64,000 nt of DNA from JANMMJ01 sp964543235 (GTDB lineage: Bacteria > Pseudomonadota > Alphaproteobacteria > Rhizobiales > Aestuariivirgaceae), in contig CAZIXE010000010.1 of the NCBI GenBank assembly GCA_964543235.1, positions 16,114 through 80,113 of the forward strand, written 5' to 3'. Below, piece by piece: positions 50,691-59,237 of this stretch. A program made the position numbers and the translations under genes. How positions within the stretch are numbered: position 1 is the first letter of the stretch; each line of letters starts with the position of its first letter. A model generated the notes under the pieces. The model was not told where the DNA came from. It made no database searches and saw only the letters and a program-made list of their open reading frames with translations.

Positions 50691-52748
50691 TCAAAACACC
50701 ATGCACAATCGCAGCGCGTCGTAGATCGCCGCGTGGATGTTGCGCGATGAAACGGCATCGCCGATGCGGAACAGCTGGAACTTGCCTTCCCTGTTGCGGC
50801 TGATGGTCTGCGGCCTACCCGCGATCAGTGCGTCGTAATCGACCTCGCCATGGTTCGACGACAGGGGCTTGAGCGCGAAGTAGAGATCGGCATTGGCCGC
50901 GGTGGCATTGTCGATCACCACCATGTCCACGAGACGTTCGCCGCAATCGGCCATGGTGTAGGGGCTCCACAACTGTGCCCGGATCTTGTTGCCTTGCCGC
51001 GCCAGCGACTTCACGCGCGTCATCGTGGTGATCTGAACGCCCTTCGGCACGAAGTTCCGCATGTAGGGCACCACATTGAGCCCGCCCATCTCGGGCGCGA
51101 AGAAGCGCTCCGGCGTGATGAGCTCGAGCCGGCTGCCGTGGTCGGCGATGAACTCCGCCGCCGCCATGCCGGGATGGGCGCCATTGTCGTCGAAGACGAT
51201 GACATCCTCGGCGGGCTTGACCAGTCCTGAGAGAATGTCCCAGCTCGAGACTGCGAGTTCGTTCGGGTCCGCCATGCTGGAATTCTGCGGCAGGCCGCCG
51301 GTCGCCACGATGACGATGTCGGGCTGCCGGGCCAGCACGTCCTCCGCCTCGGCGAGGCTGTTGTAGGTGAAGGCAACCCCCAGCTTCTCGCATTGGGCGA
51401 GCCGCCAGTCGATGATGCCGACCAGTTCCTGGCGGCGTTTCACCTTGGTGGCGAGCACCACCTGGCCGCCGGCCTGGGGCGCCGCCTCGATCACCTCGAC
51501 CCGGTGCCCGCGTTCAGCACTGACCCTGGCCGCCTCGAGCCCGGCGGGCCCTGCGCCCACCACCACGATGCTGCGGGCCGGACCTTCGCTCTTCGTGATG
51601 ACATGCGGGATCGTGGCCTCGCGCCCCGTGGCCGGGTTGTGGATGCACAGCGCGCCGTAGCCTTCATAGATGCGGTCGAGGCAATAGGTGGCGCCCACAC
51701 AGGGGCGGATCTCGTTCTCGCGGCCCTCAATGATCTTCTTCACGATATGCGGATCGGCGATATGGGCGCGCGTCATGCCCACCATGTCGAGCTTGCCGGT
51801 TGCCACCGCATGCCGGGCCGTCGCGACATCGTTGATGCGGGCCGCGTGGAACACCGGGAATCTGGTAGCGGCGCGCACCTCGCCGGCGAAGTCGAGATGC
51901 GGCGAGGCCTTCATGCCGAGCACCGGAATGACGTCGGCGAGCGGCGAATCGTGCTCGATATGGCCCTTGATCACGTTGAGAAAGTCGATCAGCCCCGAAT
52001 CCTTGAGCTTGTGGCAGATGGCGAGCCCCTCTGCCTTCGAGAGGCCGATGTCCCAGTCCTCATCCGCCACCAGCCTCAATCCCACGATGAAGTCCGGCCC
52101 CACTGCCTTGCGGATATCCTTGAGTACCCGGAAGGTAAAGCGGAGCCGGTTGTCGAGCGAGCCGTTGTAATCGTCGCTTCGCTTGTTCGTGGCAGGCGAC
52201 CAGAACCCGTCGAGCAGATGCCCGTAGCATTCGAGCTCGATGCCATCGAGTCCCGCCGCCTGCATGCGCTGGGCGGCGCTGGCATAGTCGCGGGCGATGC
52301 GGTCGAAGTCCCAGTCCTCCATCTCCTTGGGAAACGACCGATGGGCAGGCTCGCGGATCGGCGAGGGCGCCAGGACGGGCAGCCAGTCGGCCTTGTTCCA
52401 GCTGGTGCGCCGGCCGAGATGAGTGAGCTGGATCATGACCGCCGTACCGTACTCATGGCACTCGTCGGTGAGCTGCTTCAGCCACGGCACGATCTCGTCC
52501 TTGTAGGCGAAGAGATTGCCGAAGGCGGGCGGCGAGTCGGGCGACACGATGGCCGAGCCCGCCGTCATGGTGAGCGCGATGCCGCCCTTGGCCTTCTCGA
52601 CGTGATAGAGCCGGTACTGCTCCTTCGGCATCCCGTCCTCGTGATAATTCGGCTCATGCGCCGTCGACATGATCCGGTTCTTCAGCGTCAGGTGCTTGAG
52701 CTGATAGGGCTGCAGCAGGGGATCGTTGGAGCGGTGGACAACCGTCAT
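50691..52748 (-). CDS. Old-yellow-enzyme/NAD(P)-fused flavoprotein, N-methylproline or amine demethylase-like
   Basis: A 685-residue two-domain oxidoreductase of the 2,4-dienoyl-CoA reductase/trimethylamine dehydrogenase family: an FMN TIM-barrel (1-370; KNRIMSTAHEPN, GIELECYGHLLDGFWSP), a cysteine-rich linker and an FAD/NAD(H)-binding half (VVVGAGPAGLEAARV). The linker reads CVGATYC...C; TMADH-type proteins have CxxCxxC, so the middle cysteine is alanine here. I believe this variant is shared by stachydrine/N-methylproline demethylases, but cannot confirm it. An MFS gene lies directly upstream. A role in demethylating an N-methyl compound is likely but unproven. Confidence 0.82.
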   Translation of the reverse strand: MTVVHRSNDPLLQPYQLKHLTLKNRIMSTAHEPNYHEDGMPKEQYRLYHVEKAKGGIALTMTAGSAIVSPDSPPAFGNLFAYKDEIVPWLKQLTDECHEYGTAVMIQLTHLGRRTSWNKADWLPVLAPSPIREPAHRSFPKEMEDWDFDRIARDYASAAQRMQAAGLDGIELECYGHLLDGFWSPATNKRSDDYNGSLDNRLRFTFRVLKDIRKAVGPDFIVGLRLVADEDWDIGLSKAEGLAICHKLKDSGLIDFLNVIKGHIEHDSPLADVIPVLGMKASPHLDFAGEVRAATRFPVFHAARINDVATARHAVATGKLDMVGMTRAHIADPHIVKKIIEGRENEIRPCVGATYCLDRIYEGYGALCIHNPATGREATIPHVITKSEGPARSIVVVGAGPAGLEAARVSAERGHRVEVIEAAPQAGGQVVLATKVKRRQELVGIIDWRLAQCEKLGVAFTYNSLAEAEDVLARQPDIVIVATGGLPQNSSMADPNELAVSSWDILSGLVKPAEDVIVFDDNGAHPGMAAAEFIADHGSRLELITPERFFAPEMGGLNVVPYMRNFVPKGVQITTMTRVKSLARQGNKIRAQLWSPYTMADCGERLVDMVVIDNATAANADLYFALKPLSSNHGEVDYDALIAGRPQTISRNREGKFQLFRIGDAVSSRNIHAAIYDALRLCMVF

Positions 52749-52752
52749 GCGC

Positions 52753-53970
52753 TTACTCCGCAGGAACGGGCTTGAGGGTCTTGACGAGGAGCGTTTCCTG
52801 GCCCGCCGCGGGATCGCGCGGCACCAGGAGCGAGAACACGAGGCCGACGAAGGCGATTCCGGCGCCGATCGCGAACACCGCCGTGTAGCTTGCATCCCAG
52901 ATGATGCCGAGCGGGATCGGCAGGCCGACCGCCGCCACATGGTTGATCGAGAAGGCCACCCCGGCGGTGGGCGCCATGTCGGCGGCATCGCCGATCTTCT
53001 GAAAGTACGTCTTGTGGGCGATCGACATGGAGAAGAAGGCGTTGTCGAGCATGTAGAGGACGGCGGCGATCAGCGGGTCGTGCACCACCGCATAGAGCAG
53101 GAAGACGCCGACCAGCCCGGCATGTTCGATCATGATCGAGCGGCGTTCGCCCCAGCGGGCGATGAAGGCGCCAAGCTTCGGCGCCAGTGCCATGTTGAAC
53201 AGCGAGTTGACGAGCAGCAGCATGGTCATGTCGGCGACCGTATAGCCGAATTTCTGCACCATGAGCAGGGTGGCGAAGACGATGAAGATCTGCCGCCTCG
53301 CACCTCCGATGAAGGTGATGACGTAATAGAGCCAGTAGCGCTGCCTCAGCACCAGCCGGCGGTTCTGTTTCACTTCCTCGCGGAAATGCGGAAACATGAA
53401 GGCAATGGCGAGCGCGATCACCACCGCGACCCCGCCGCCCGCCATGAACACCCACACGAAGTCGAGATGCAGCCACTTCCAGGTGAGGAAGATGAGGCCA
53501 TAGGCCGCCAGCGTGGCAAAGGCCGCCGCCGAATAGAGCATGCCGATCTTCTTCGGCGCCTCCTTTTTGTCGAACCACTGCAGCGACAGGGACTGGTTGA
53601 CGGTCTCGTAATAGTGGAAGCCGAGCGACTTGATGACCGTGGTGATGTAGAAGCCGAGTGCTGCCGGGAACAGGCCGGTGACGGCGACGCCGACGCCGAT
53701 GAACAGGAGCGACAGGATGGCGAGCGTCTGCTCGCGCATGAAGATCAGGAGCAGCACCGCCGCGAAGGCGAGGAAGCCCGGGATCTCGCGCACCGTGTGC
53801 AGAATGCCCTGTTCGGTACCGCCGAAGCCCACCACCTCGATGGCGAAATTGGTATGCAGCGCGTTCCACGAGGAAAAGGCGAAAGCATTGGCAATGCTCA
53901 TCAGTGCCAGCGCCGCAAACGGCGTACGCCAGCCTTTCACCTCCCCGATCGCGATTTCCCGCCCGAACAT
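52753..53970 (-). CDS. MFS transporter paired with the demethylase-like flavoprotein
   Basis: A 405-residue major facilitator protein with about twelve helices. MFS loop features include APKLGAFIARWGERRS and the usual gap between halves after helix 6. It lies four bases before the start of the flavoprotein gene, so transporter and oxidoreductase form an operon, and it is the best candidate importer for that enzyme's substrate. No substrate signature is recognisable. Confidence 0.83.
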   Translation of the reverse strand: MFGREIAIGEVKGWRTPFAALALMSIANAFAFSSWNALHTNFAIEVVGFGGTEQGILHTVREIPGFLAFAAVLLLIFMREQTLAILSLLFIGVGVAVTGLFPAALGFYITTVIKSLGFHYYETVNQSLSLQWFDKKEAPKKIGMLYSAAAFATLAAYGLIFLTWKWLHLDFVWVFMAGGGVAVVIALAIAFMFPHFREEVKQNRRLVLRQRYWLYYVITFIGGARRQIFIVFATLLMVQKFGYTVADMTMLLLVNSLFNMALAPKLGAFIARWGERRSIMIEHAGLVGVFLLYAVVHDPLIAAVLYMLDNAFFSMSIAHKTYFQKIGDAADMAPTAGVAFSINHVAAVGLPIPLGIIWDASYTAVFAIGAGIAFVGLVFSLLVPRDPAAGQETLLVKTLKPVPAE

Positions 53971-54024
53971 CGGCGAACTCTATAGCATGGCGGAACACCG
54001 CGGAAAGGCATGCCGCCCGTGCAG

Positions 54025-55308
54025 TCAGTGCATGATGAGCGCCGAAAGCAGGCCGATCCGGCAGATGAGGCCGCGGAACTGGGCGGAGGACTTGTAATAG
54101 GCCTGGCGCAGGAGCGGCCGCAGCGTTTCGAGATAGAGCCGCCCGTAGAGCCAGCCCCTGAAGGTGAGTGCCCGGTAGTAGTCCTCGACGGGCACCACGC
54201 CCGAGGCCCAGGACTCCTTGTGCGGGTCGATCGGCACCATGAGATCGAAGACTGCCATGCCGTCCGCCAGCGCCCGCCGCTGCGACAGATCCATGTGCAG
54301 CCGCGCCGGCGATTTGTCGGTGAGCGCCACGTCATGGGCGGTGATGAAACCCAGATGGCGGTCCTTGAAACGCAAACCCACCTCCCAGGCGACCGGCCGG
54401 CCGCCGGCCGCCAGGACCGACGTGACGAGAGTGAGGCCACCGCCGGCCTCAGCGAGCTCCTGCAGGAACGCCCCGATCCGGGGACAGGACATGGCCCGGC
54501 TCACCAGCCGGCGCTCCTTCAGCCATAGCTGCTTCTGGGCGACGGCCTGCGCAATCGCCGCCACCCCGGCCGCGCCGGTGACCAGCGTGAAGGACAAGGG
54601 GCCCAGCGCTTCCAGTTCCCTGCGGATCCGCTTGCGGCGCTTGCGCTGCTCCTTGCTGTAGCGTTGTTCGTAGGCCGTATCGCCGGCGAACTGCCGGAGG
54701 TCCATGTAGGGGGCGCCGTCGGCAACCCTGGCCGGGCGGAACCGCCCGCCCAGTGCCGGAAGCACTGCCGCATCCTGACGCACATGCCTGAGCCGGATGA
54801 CGTCGGTGCCGCTTTCGGTCCGCAGCAGCCGGAGCGCCGCCTGCATCCACGGGGCGGCATCCTCGCCCGCTGCGAGGATGATGTCACCATATTGTCCGAG
54901 CGGATCGGACAGCCATTGCAGCAGGGTGACCGGCCCGCGCCGGCAGCGCATCAGGGGCAGGAGGAAGACGAGGCGCCCGGCGACCCGGCCGGCGACCACG
55001 CAAAGCGACACACCGGTTCCGGCCGTCGCATAGGTCCGCGCCCAGGCCGTGACCCAGTCGAAGCTCTGGAAGACATTGTGCGACTGGGCGGCTTCCGCTT
55101 CGATGGCCCGCCAGTCGGACTCGATTGCAGCCAGTTCAGCGGGCGTGGTCAGCAGAGCGACTTGGGCCCCCAGCGGCAGGGGCCGGGCAGCGGCGCGCGG
55201 TGCCGGCAACGCCACATTGCCGCCGAGCCTGGCGAGGCCCGGCAGCTGTCCTTCAGCCGCCCTGTACTGGCGCACGCTCTGGCCTCCGACCCGTTTGCAT
55301 CGGGCCAA
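54025..55308 (-). CDS. CelD/BcsL-type GNAT acetyltransferase
   Basis: A protein of about 427 residues with the CelD domain found in cellulose or exopolysaccharide clusters: an N-terminal segment (AELAAIESDWRAIEAEAAQSHNVFQSFDWVTAW) and a GNAT acetyltransferase core (WLKERRL, GRPVAWEVGLRFKDRHLGFITAHD). It may acetylate a polysaccharide or lipid precursor. The reading frame opens with TTG at 55308; a GTG or a later start is possible, so the N-terminus is uncertain. No polysaccharide synthesis genes are beside it. Confidence 0.78.
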   Translation of the reverse strand: MARCKRVGGQSVRQYRAAEGQLPGLARLGGNVALPAPRAAARPLPLGAQVALLTTPAELAAIESDWRAIEAEAAQSHNVFQSFDWVTAWARTYATAGTGVSLCVVAGRVAGRLVFLLPLMRCRRGPVTLLQWLSDPLGQYGDIILAAGEDAAPWMQAALRLLRTESGTDVIRLRHVRQDAAVLPALGGRFRPARVADGAPYMDLRQFAGDTAYEQRYSKEQRKRRKRIRRELEALGPLSFTLVTGAAGVAAIAQAVAQKQLWLKERRLVSRAMSCPRIGAFLQELAEAGGGLTLVTSVLAAGGRPVAWEVGLRFKDRHLGFITAHDVALTDKSPARLHMDLSQRRALADGMAVFDLMVPIDPHKESWASGVVPVEDYYRALTFRGWLYGRLYLETLRPLLRQAYYKSSAQFRGLICRIGLLSALIMH

Positions 55309-55395
55309 ACTGCCAGAAATTATCTGACAAGTGGTTGCGCCGCTGGCGCTATGCTCAACGGGACATTGCCAGAATGCCTGACATTGTAATGAGTG

Positions 55396-55427
55396 GGGCC
55401 GGCACCAAGGGGCATCGGCGCCGGCCC
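55396..55427. terminator. GC-rich hairpin in the CelD-VWA gap
   Basis: GGGCCGGC at 55396-55403 faces GCCGGCCC at 55420-55427 across a 16-base loop, inside the 217-base gap between two minus-strand genes. It may end the upstream VWA transcript. No T-run follows on either strand. Confidence 0.35.
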
Positions 55428-55525
55428 TTGCGTTCCCGGCTGTTCGAACGGCGGATTCGGGAGCCGGGACTCCCAGGGGCGATTCCTAGGCGCCGGTCGA
55501 TGACAATTGCCTGACAGCGCTGGCG

Positions 55526-56698
55526 CTATCGCGCCAGTTCGCGCATGGCCCGATCGAGGCCGTCGAGCGTGAGGGGATACATGCGCCCGCCGAGCGTGCG
55601 GGAGATGAGTTGCGCCGATGCCGTGTGCCCCCAATAGGCCTCGCGCATCGGGTTGATCCAGACGAGATGGGGAAAGCTCGCGCTGAGCCGTTCAAGCCAC
55701 ACGAGGCCCGGCTCTTCGTTGTAGTGCTCGACCGAGCCCCCGGCCTGGGTGAGTTCGAACGGACTCATGCTGGCATCGCCGACGATCACCACCTTGTAGT
55801 CGGACGCATAGGTATGCAGGAGCTGGAAGGTGGCAATCCGCGCCGCCCGCCGCCGGTTCTCCGTCCACACGCTTTCGTAGATGGTGTTGTGGAAATAGAA
55901 ATGGGCAAGCCGCTTGAATTCGCTGCGCGCCGCCGAGAACAGTTCCTCGCAGGCCCTGACATGCGGATCCATCGATCCGCCGACATCGAGGAACAGCAGC
56001 ACCTTGACGGCGTTGCGCCGTTCCGGGACGAGCTTGAGATCGAGATAGGCCTTCTCCGCGGTCGCCCTGATCGTGCCGTCGAGGTCGAGTTCTTCCGCGG
56101 CCCCCTCGCGCGCAAACCGCCGCAGCCGCCGCAGTGCCAGCTTGATGCCGCGGGTGCCGAGTTCGACGCGATCGTCGAGATCACGGAACTCGCGCCGGTC
56201 CCACATCTTGATGGCGCGGTTGTTGCGGTTCTCCTCCTGACCGATCCGCACGCCCGCCGGATTGTAGCCGTAGGCGCCATAGGGCGACGTGCCGGCCGTA
56301 CCGATCCACTTCGAGCCGCCCTGGTGGCGTCCCCGCTGTTCGGCGAGACGCTTGCGCAGCTCCTCCATGATTCTGTCGAAACCGCCCAGCGCCTCGATCA
56401 GGGCCTTCTCCTCGTCGCTGAGATATTTCTCGCTCAGCCGGCGCAGCCATTCCTCGGGGATGGCCGCCAGCACCTCCGCCGTCACCTGCTCGATCCCCTT
56501 GAACACCTGGGCAAACACAAGGTCGAACTTGTCGAGATGGCGCTCGTCCTTCACCAGCGCGGCGCGCGCGAGGTAGTAAAAATCCTCCGTGCTGGTTCCG
56601 GCCAGCCGCTCGCGCATCGCCGCCATCAGCGTGAGATACTCGCGCAGCGTTACCGGAACGCCGGCCGCCTTCAGTTCGGCGAAGAGGCTGAGAAACAT
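55526..56698 (-). CDS. VWA domain protein, CoxE-like
   Basis: A 390-residue protein with an N-terminal alpha-helical region (1-120) and a von Willebrand A domain with the MIDAS metal site in LLFLDVGGSMD and the later DASMSPFEL. It resembles CoxE/COG3552 proteins, which act with a MoxR-type AAA+ ATPase in metalloenzyme maturation. A middle segment, residues about 120-160, has low complexity (GGSKWIGTAGTSPYGAYGYNPAG). No MoxR gene is in the window next to it, so any ATPase partner must be elsewhere. Confidence 0.82.
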   Translation of the reverse strand: MFLSLFAELKAAGVPVTLREYLTLMAAMRERLAGTSTEDFYYLARAALVKDERHLDKFDLVFAQVFKGIEQVTAEVLAAIPEEWLRRLSEKYLSDEEKALIEALGGFDRIMEELRKRLAEQRGRHQGGSKWIGTAGTSPYGAYGYNPAGVRIGQEENRNNRAIKMWDRREFRDLDDRVELGTRGIKLALRRLRRFAREGAAEELDLDGTIRATAEKAYLDLKLVPERRNAVKVLLFLDVGGSMDPHVRACEELFSAARSEFKRLAHFYFHNTIYESVWTENRRRAARIATFQLLHTYASDYKVVIVGDASMSPFELTQAGGSVEHYNEEPGLVWLERLSASFPHLVWINPMREAYWGHTASAQLISRTLGGRMYPLTLDGLDRAMRELAR

Positions 56699-56732
56699 GG
56701 CGCCGCCTGCATGTGCGGCGGCATAGCACGGC

Positions 56733-57152
56733 TCAGGCGATGGCCAAAGCCCGCACCATTTCGGCCGGCCGGTCGGTGCCGATCAGCACCCGGCGGCCGT
56801 TGCGCAGCCTGAGTTCCACAGCCTCGAGCCCTGAGACGTTGAACAGCCAGCCGCCGCGGACGTAGCGGATGCCCCAGCCGCGCCACCACCGGTTCGACAC
56901 CGGCGTGGCTGCGACAACCTCGCTGCGGTCGATGCGGCCTTTGAGAAGCTTGGGCGCAAACCACCACCGCACTTCGTGGGCATCGACTTCGACCGTCATC
57001 GACGAGAAGGTGAAGCCGGCCAGCGCCGTCACGCTCATGGTGGCGAGGGCCACGAGTGGCGAATGATTGAGGAAGGCTGCGGTCCAGATGATGAAGAAGA
57101 TGGCGATGCCAAGCGAGGCGCGGCCGATCTGTTTCCGTTTGAAGGTCGTCAT
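56733..57152 (-). CDS. Small membrane protein with bacterial PH-like domain
   Basis: A 139-residue protein with two N-terminal membrane helices (ASLGIAIFFIIWTAAFL, LATMSVTALAGFTFSS), then a beta-rich region (VEVDAHEVRWWF, RSEVVAATPVSNRWWRGWGIRY, LRLRNGRRVLIGTDRPAEM) of the bacterial PH type. Such proteins are assigned membrane-stress or structural roles without firm data. The start is the ATG at 57152; an upstream in-frame ATG adds an unsupported tail. Confidence 0.72.
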   Translation of the reverse strand: MTTFKRKQIGRASLGIAIFFIIWTAAFLNHSPLVALATMSVTALAGFTFSSMTVEVDAHEVRWWFAPKLLKGRIDRSEVVAATPVSNRWWRGWGIRYVRGGWLFNVSGLEAVELRLRNGRRVLIGTDRPAEMVRALAIA

Positions 57153-57253
57153 GTGTTGTCTGCCAATCAATTCGCACACAACGGCCAGTCTGGCCCATGA
57201 GCCTTATATGGCGGGTCAATACGCTGCCCGCAATTTTAATGATTGCACGGTTT

Positions 57254-58216
57254 TCAGTACCAGATGCCGAGCCGGCTCCAGCGGATGCGGGGATTGCCGA
57301 TGGGCGGCACGATCGACGGGCCGGGCGTGACCCGTCCGTCGCCGGCGACAATCGACTGCGACTGGTCGTGACGCAGCGCCAGCAAGCGCCTGATCCGATC
57401 CTCGGTGCGCGGATGCGTCCTGAGCAGCGACGGGTCGGGCAGCCGGCTCCCGGGCAGCAGCAGGCCTTCCAGGATCCGGCCTTGCTTGCGTTCCAGCGTT
57501 TGCAACGCCAGCGCCAGACCTTCCGGATCGCCGGTGAGGGTTGCGCCGTCGAGGTCGGCGTCATATTCGCGCGCCCGCGACAGGCCGAGCTGCAGCAGCC
57601 CGCCGATGGTCGGCGCGAAGATCAGCAGCAGCAGGCCGATGAGGTTGAGTTGCAGGCCGGTGCCGAACATGATGGGAATGCCGATCAGTCCCATGGTCGA
57701 CATGAAACTGGTGATGCGGCTCAACACGTCGGCCAGCGCCATCACCTTGAGATCGCCGTTTCGGATATGCGCCGTCTCATGCGCCAGGATGCCGGCCAGC
57801 TGCCGAAGATTCATGTTGCGGATCAGCCCGTCGGTCAGGGTGATCGCCGAATCCTCCGGCCTGCCGACCGCGAATGCGTTCATCATCTTGCTCGGAACGT
57901 AGTAGAGCTGCGGCACGGCAGGCAGATCGGCGCGCCGCGCCAGCTCGCGCATGACGCGGTGCAGCTCCGGCAGTTCATCGGGCGACAGCGGCTGCGCCTT
58001 GTAGAGCTTGAGCACCACCTGCGGCGACACCCTGCCCATGGTCCACAGGCCGATGGCGCCAAACAGCGCCGCCCAAATGAGTCCGCCTGGCCCATAGACG
58101 GTCAGCGCGATCAACGCCATCAGGACGCCCGAACCGATGATCAAGAGCCAGGTGTGGAGGGCGTTGCGCAGATTGTGTGCGCGCTGGACGTCAGGATTGA
58201 GATTTGCCCGGGCCAT
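57254..58216 (-). CDS. M48 family membrane metalloprotease (HtpX-like)
   Basis: A 320-residue zinc protease with two N-terminal membrane helices, the zinc motif HETAH (H146, E147, H150) and the third-ligand glutamate in SRAREYDADLDGA. MNAFAVGRPEDSAITLTDGL is an M48B hallmark. It likely degrades damaged membrane proteins. Start at 58216, or at 58225 three codons upstream, overlaps the end of ycjF by 26-35 bases, so it is probably in the ycjX-ycjF operon. Confidence 0.87.
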   Translation of the reverse strand: MARANLNPDVQRAHNLRNALHTWLLIIGSGVLMALIALTVYGPGGLIWAALFGAIGLWTMGRVSPQVVLKLYKAQPLSPDELPELHRVMRELARRADLPAVPQLYYVPSKMMNAFAVGRPEDSAITLTDGLIRNMNLRQLAGILAHETAHIRNGDLKVMALADVLSRITSFMSTMGLIGIPIMFGTGLQLNLIGLLLLIFAPTIGGLLQLGLSRAREYDADLDGATLTGDPEGLALALQTLERKQGRILEGLLLPGSRLPDPSLLRTHPRTEDRIRRLLALRHDQSQSIVAGDGRVTPGPSIVPPIGNPRIRWSRLGIWY

Positions 58217-59237
58217 CGCCGTCATTGTCCTTCAGGCTGACCAGCTCCGCAAGCAGGCTTGCCAGCGTTTCCCTGGCCTGCGGTTCCTGCGGCAGGGGTC
58301 GGCAAACGTGGCGCGCCGCAAGCCCGATGCGTGAGGTGAGAATGCCGTTGACCGCGCCTTCGCCGAACCGTGCCGACAACCGGCCGATGAGGCCCTTGCC
58401 CACCATGTGTTGCAGCAGGCTGTCGGAGAGCGCAAGTCCCCCGGTCACCGCAAGATGGCCGATCACCATGCGCGCCAGCCGGATGGTTGCCAGCGTCGAG
58501 GGCCGACCGCCATAGAGCGTGGCGATCTCGCGCAGCATGCGGATGTTCTGGGCCGCAACGAACACGATGTCGAGGGCGGCCGCCGGCGTCACCGCGGTGA
58601 GCAGCGTGATGCGCCGGGCGGCACGCGCGATGATGCGGTGGGCATCGTCATCGAGCGGCGCCACCAGATCGCGGTCGGCAAGCCGGATCCGGTCCGCCGC
58701 TGCCATGATCTCGGATCGTTGCCGCGCCAACTCGGCGAGGCCCAGCGCGGTGTCGTGACGTCCCGCGTACAGCGCCGTCAGTGCCTCAATGGCCCGCTCT
58801 GCAGCGGCAACGTCATCATGGTTGAGCGCATGCGCGGCATCGACCTGGATGTGTTCGATGCGCCGCAGCCGCCACAGCGCCACGATCTCGCGCAGGATTA
58901 TGGCCAGCGCCGCGAGCCCGGCGAGCGTGGCAAGGCCCAGCGCTATCCATCCGAGCCACGGGGCGCGCGCGAAGTAATCCTCGATGAGCTGGGTGATGGC
59001 GAGCCCCGCCCACAGCGTGACCAGACCGGCAAGTGCACCGAGCAAAACGGCACCGAAGCGCCAGCGGCGGTTTGCCGGCAGCGGCCGTGGCGGCACCACC
59101 ACGGGCCCACGCGCCGGCTCATCGGGCGTGAACGCGATGTCGGCGGCCGGCACGGCGCGCGGCCGCCGCGGCTTCTCTGTGGCAGCATGGCCCTCCGGCG
59201 CGATACGGAACGCCCTGGGTTCACGAACCAGGTTCAT
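58191..59237 (-). CDS. ycjF: YcjF family inner-membrane protein (DUF697)
   Basis: A 348-residue protein with a proline-rich cytoplasmic N-terminus, two membrane helices at about 60-120 (FGAVLLGALAGLVTLWAGLAI, LGWIALGLATLAGLAALAII) and a C-terminal YcjF/DUF697 domain. It follows ycjX with a four-base overlap; the two are conserved together and belong to the phage-shock regulon in enterobacteria. Function is unclear. Confidence 0.87.
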   Translation of the reverse strand: MNLVREPRAFRIAPEGHAATEKPRRPRAVPAADIAFTPDEPARGPVVVPPRPLPANRRWRFGAVLLGALAGLVTLWAGLAITQLIEDYFARAPWLGWIALGLATLAGLAALAIILREIVALWRLRRIEHIQVDAAHALNHDDVAAAERAIEALTALYAGRHDTALGLAELARQRSEIMAAADRIRLADRDLVAPLDDDAHRIIARAARRITLLTAVTPAAALDIVFVAAQNIRMLREIATLYGGRPSTLATIRLARMVIGHLAVTGGLALSDSLLQHMVGKGLIGRLSARFGEGAVNGILTSRIGLAARHVCRPLPQEPQARETLASLLAELVSLKDNDGDGPGKSQS

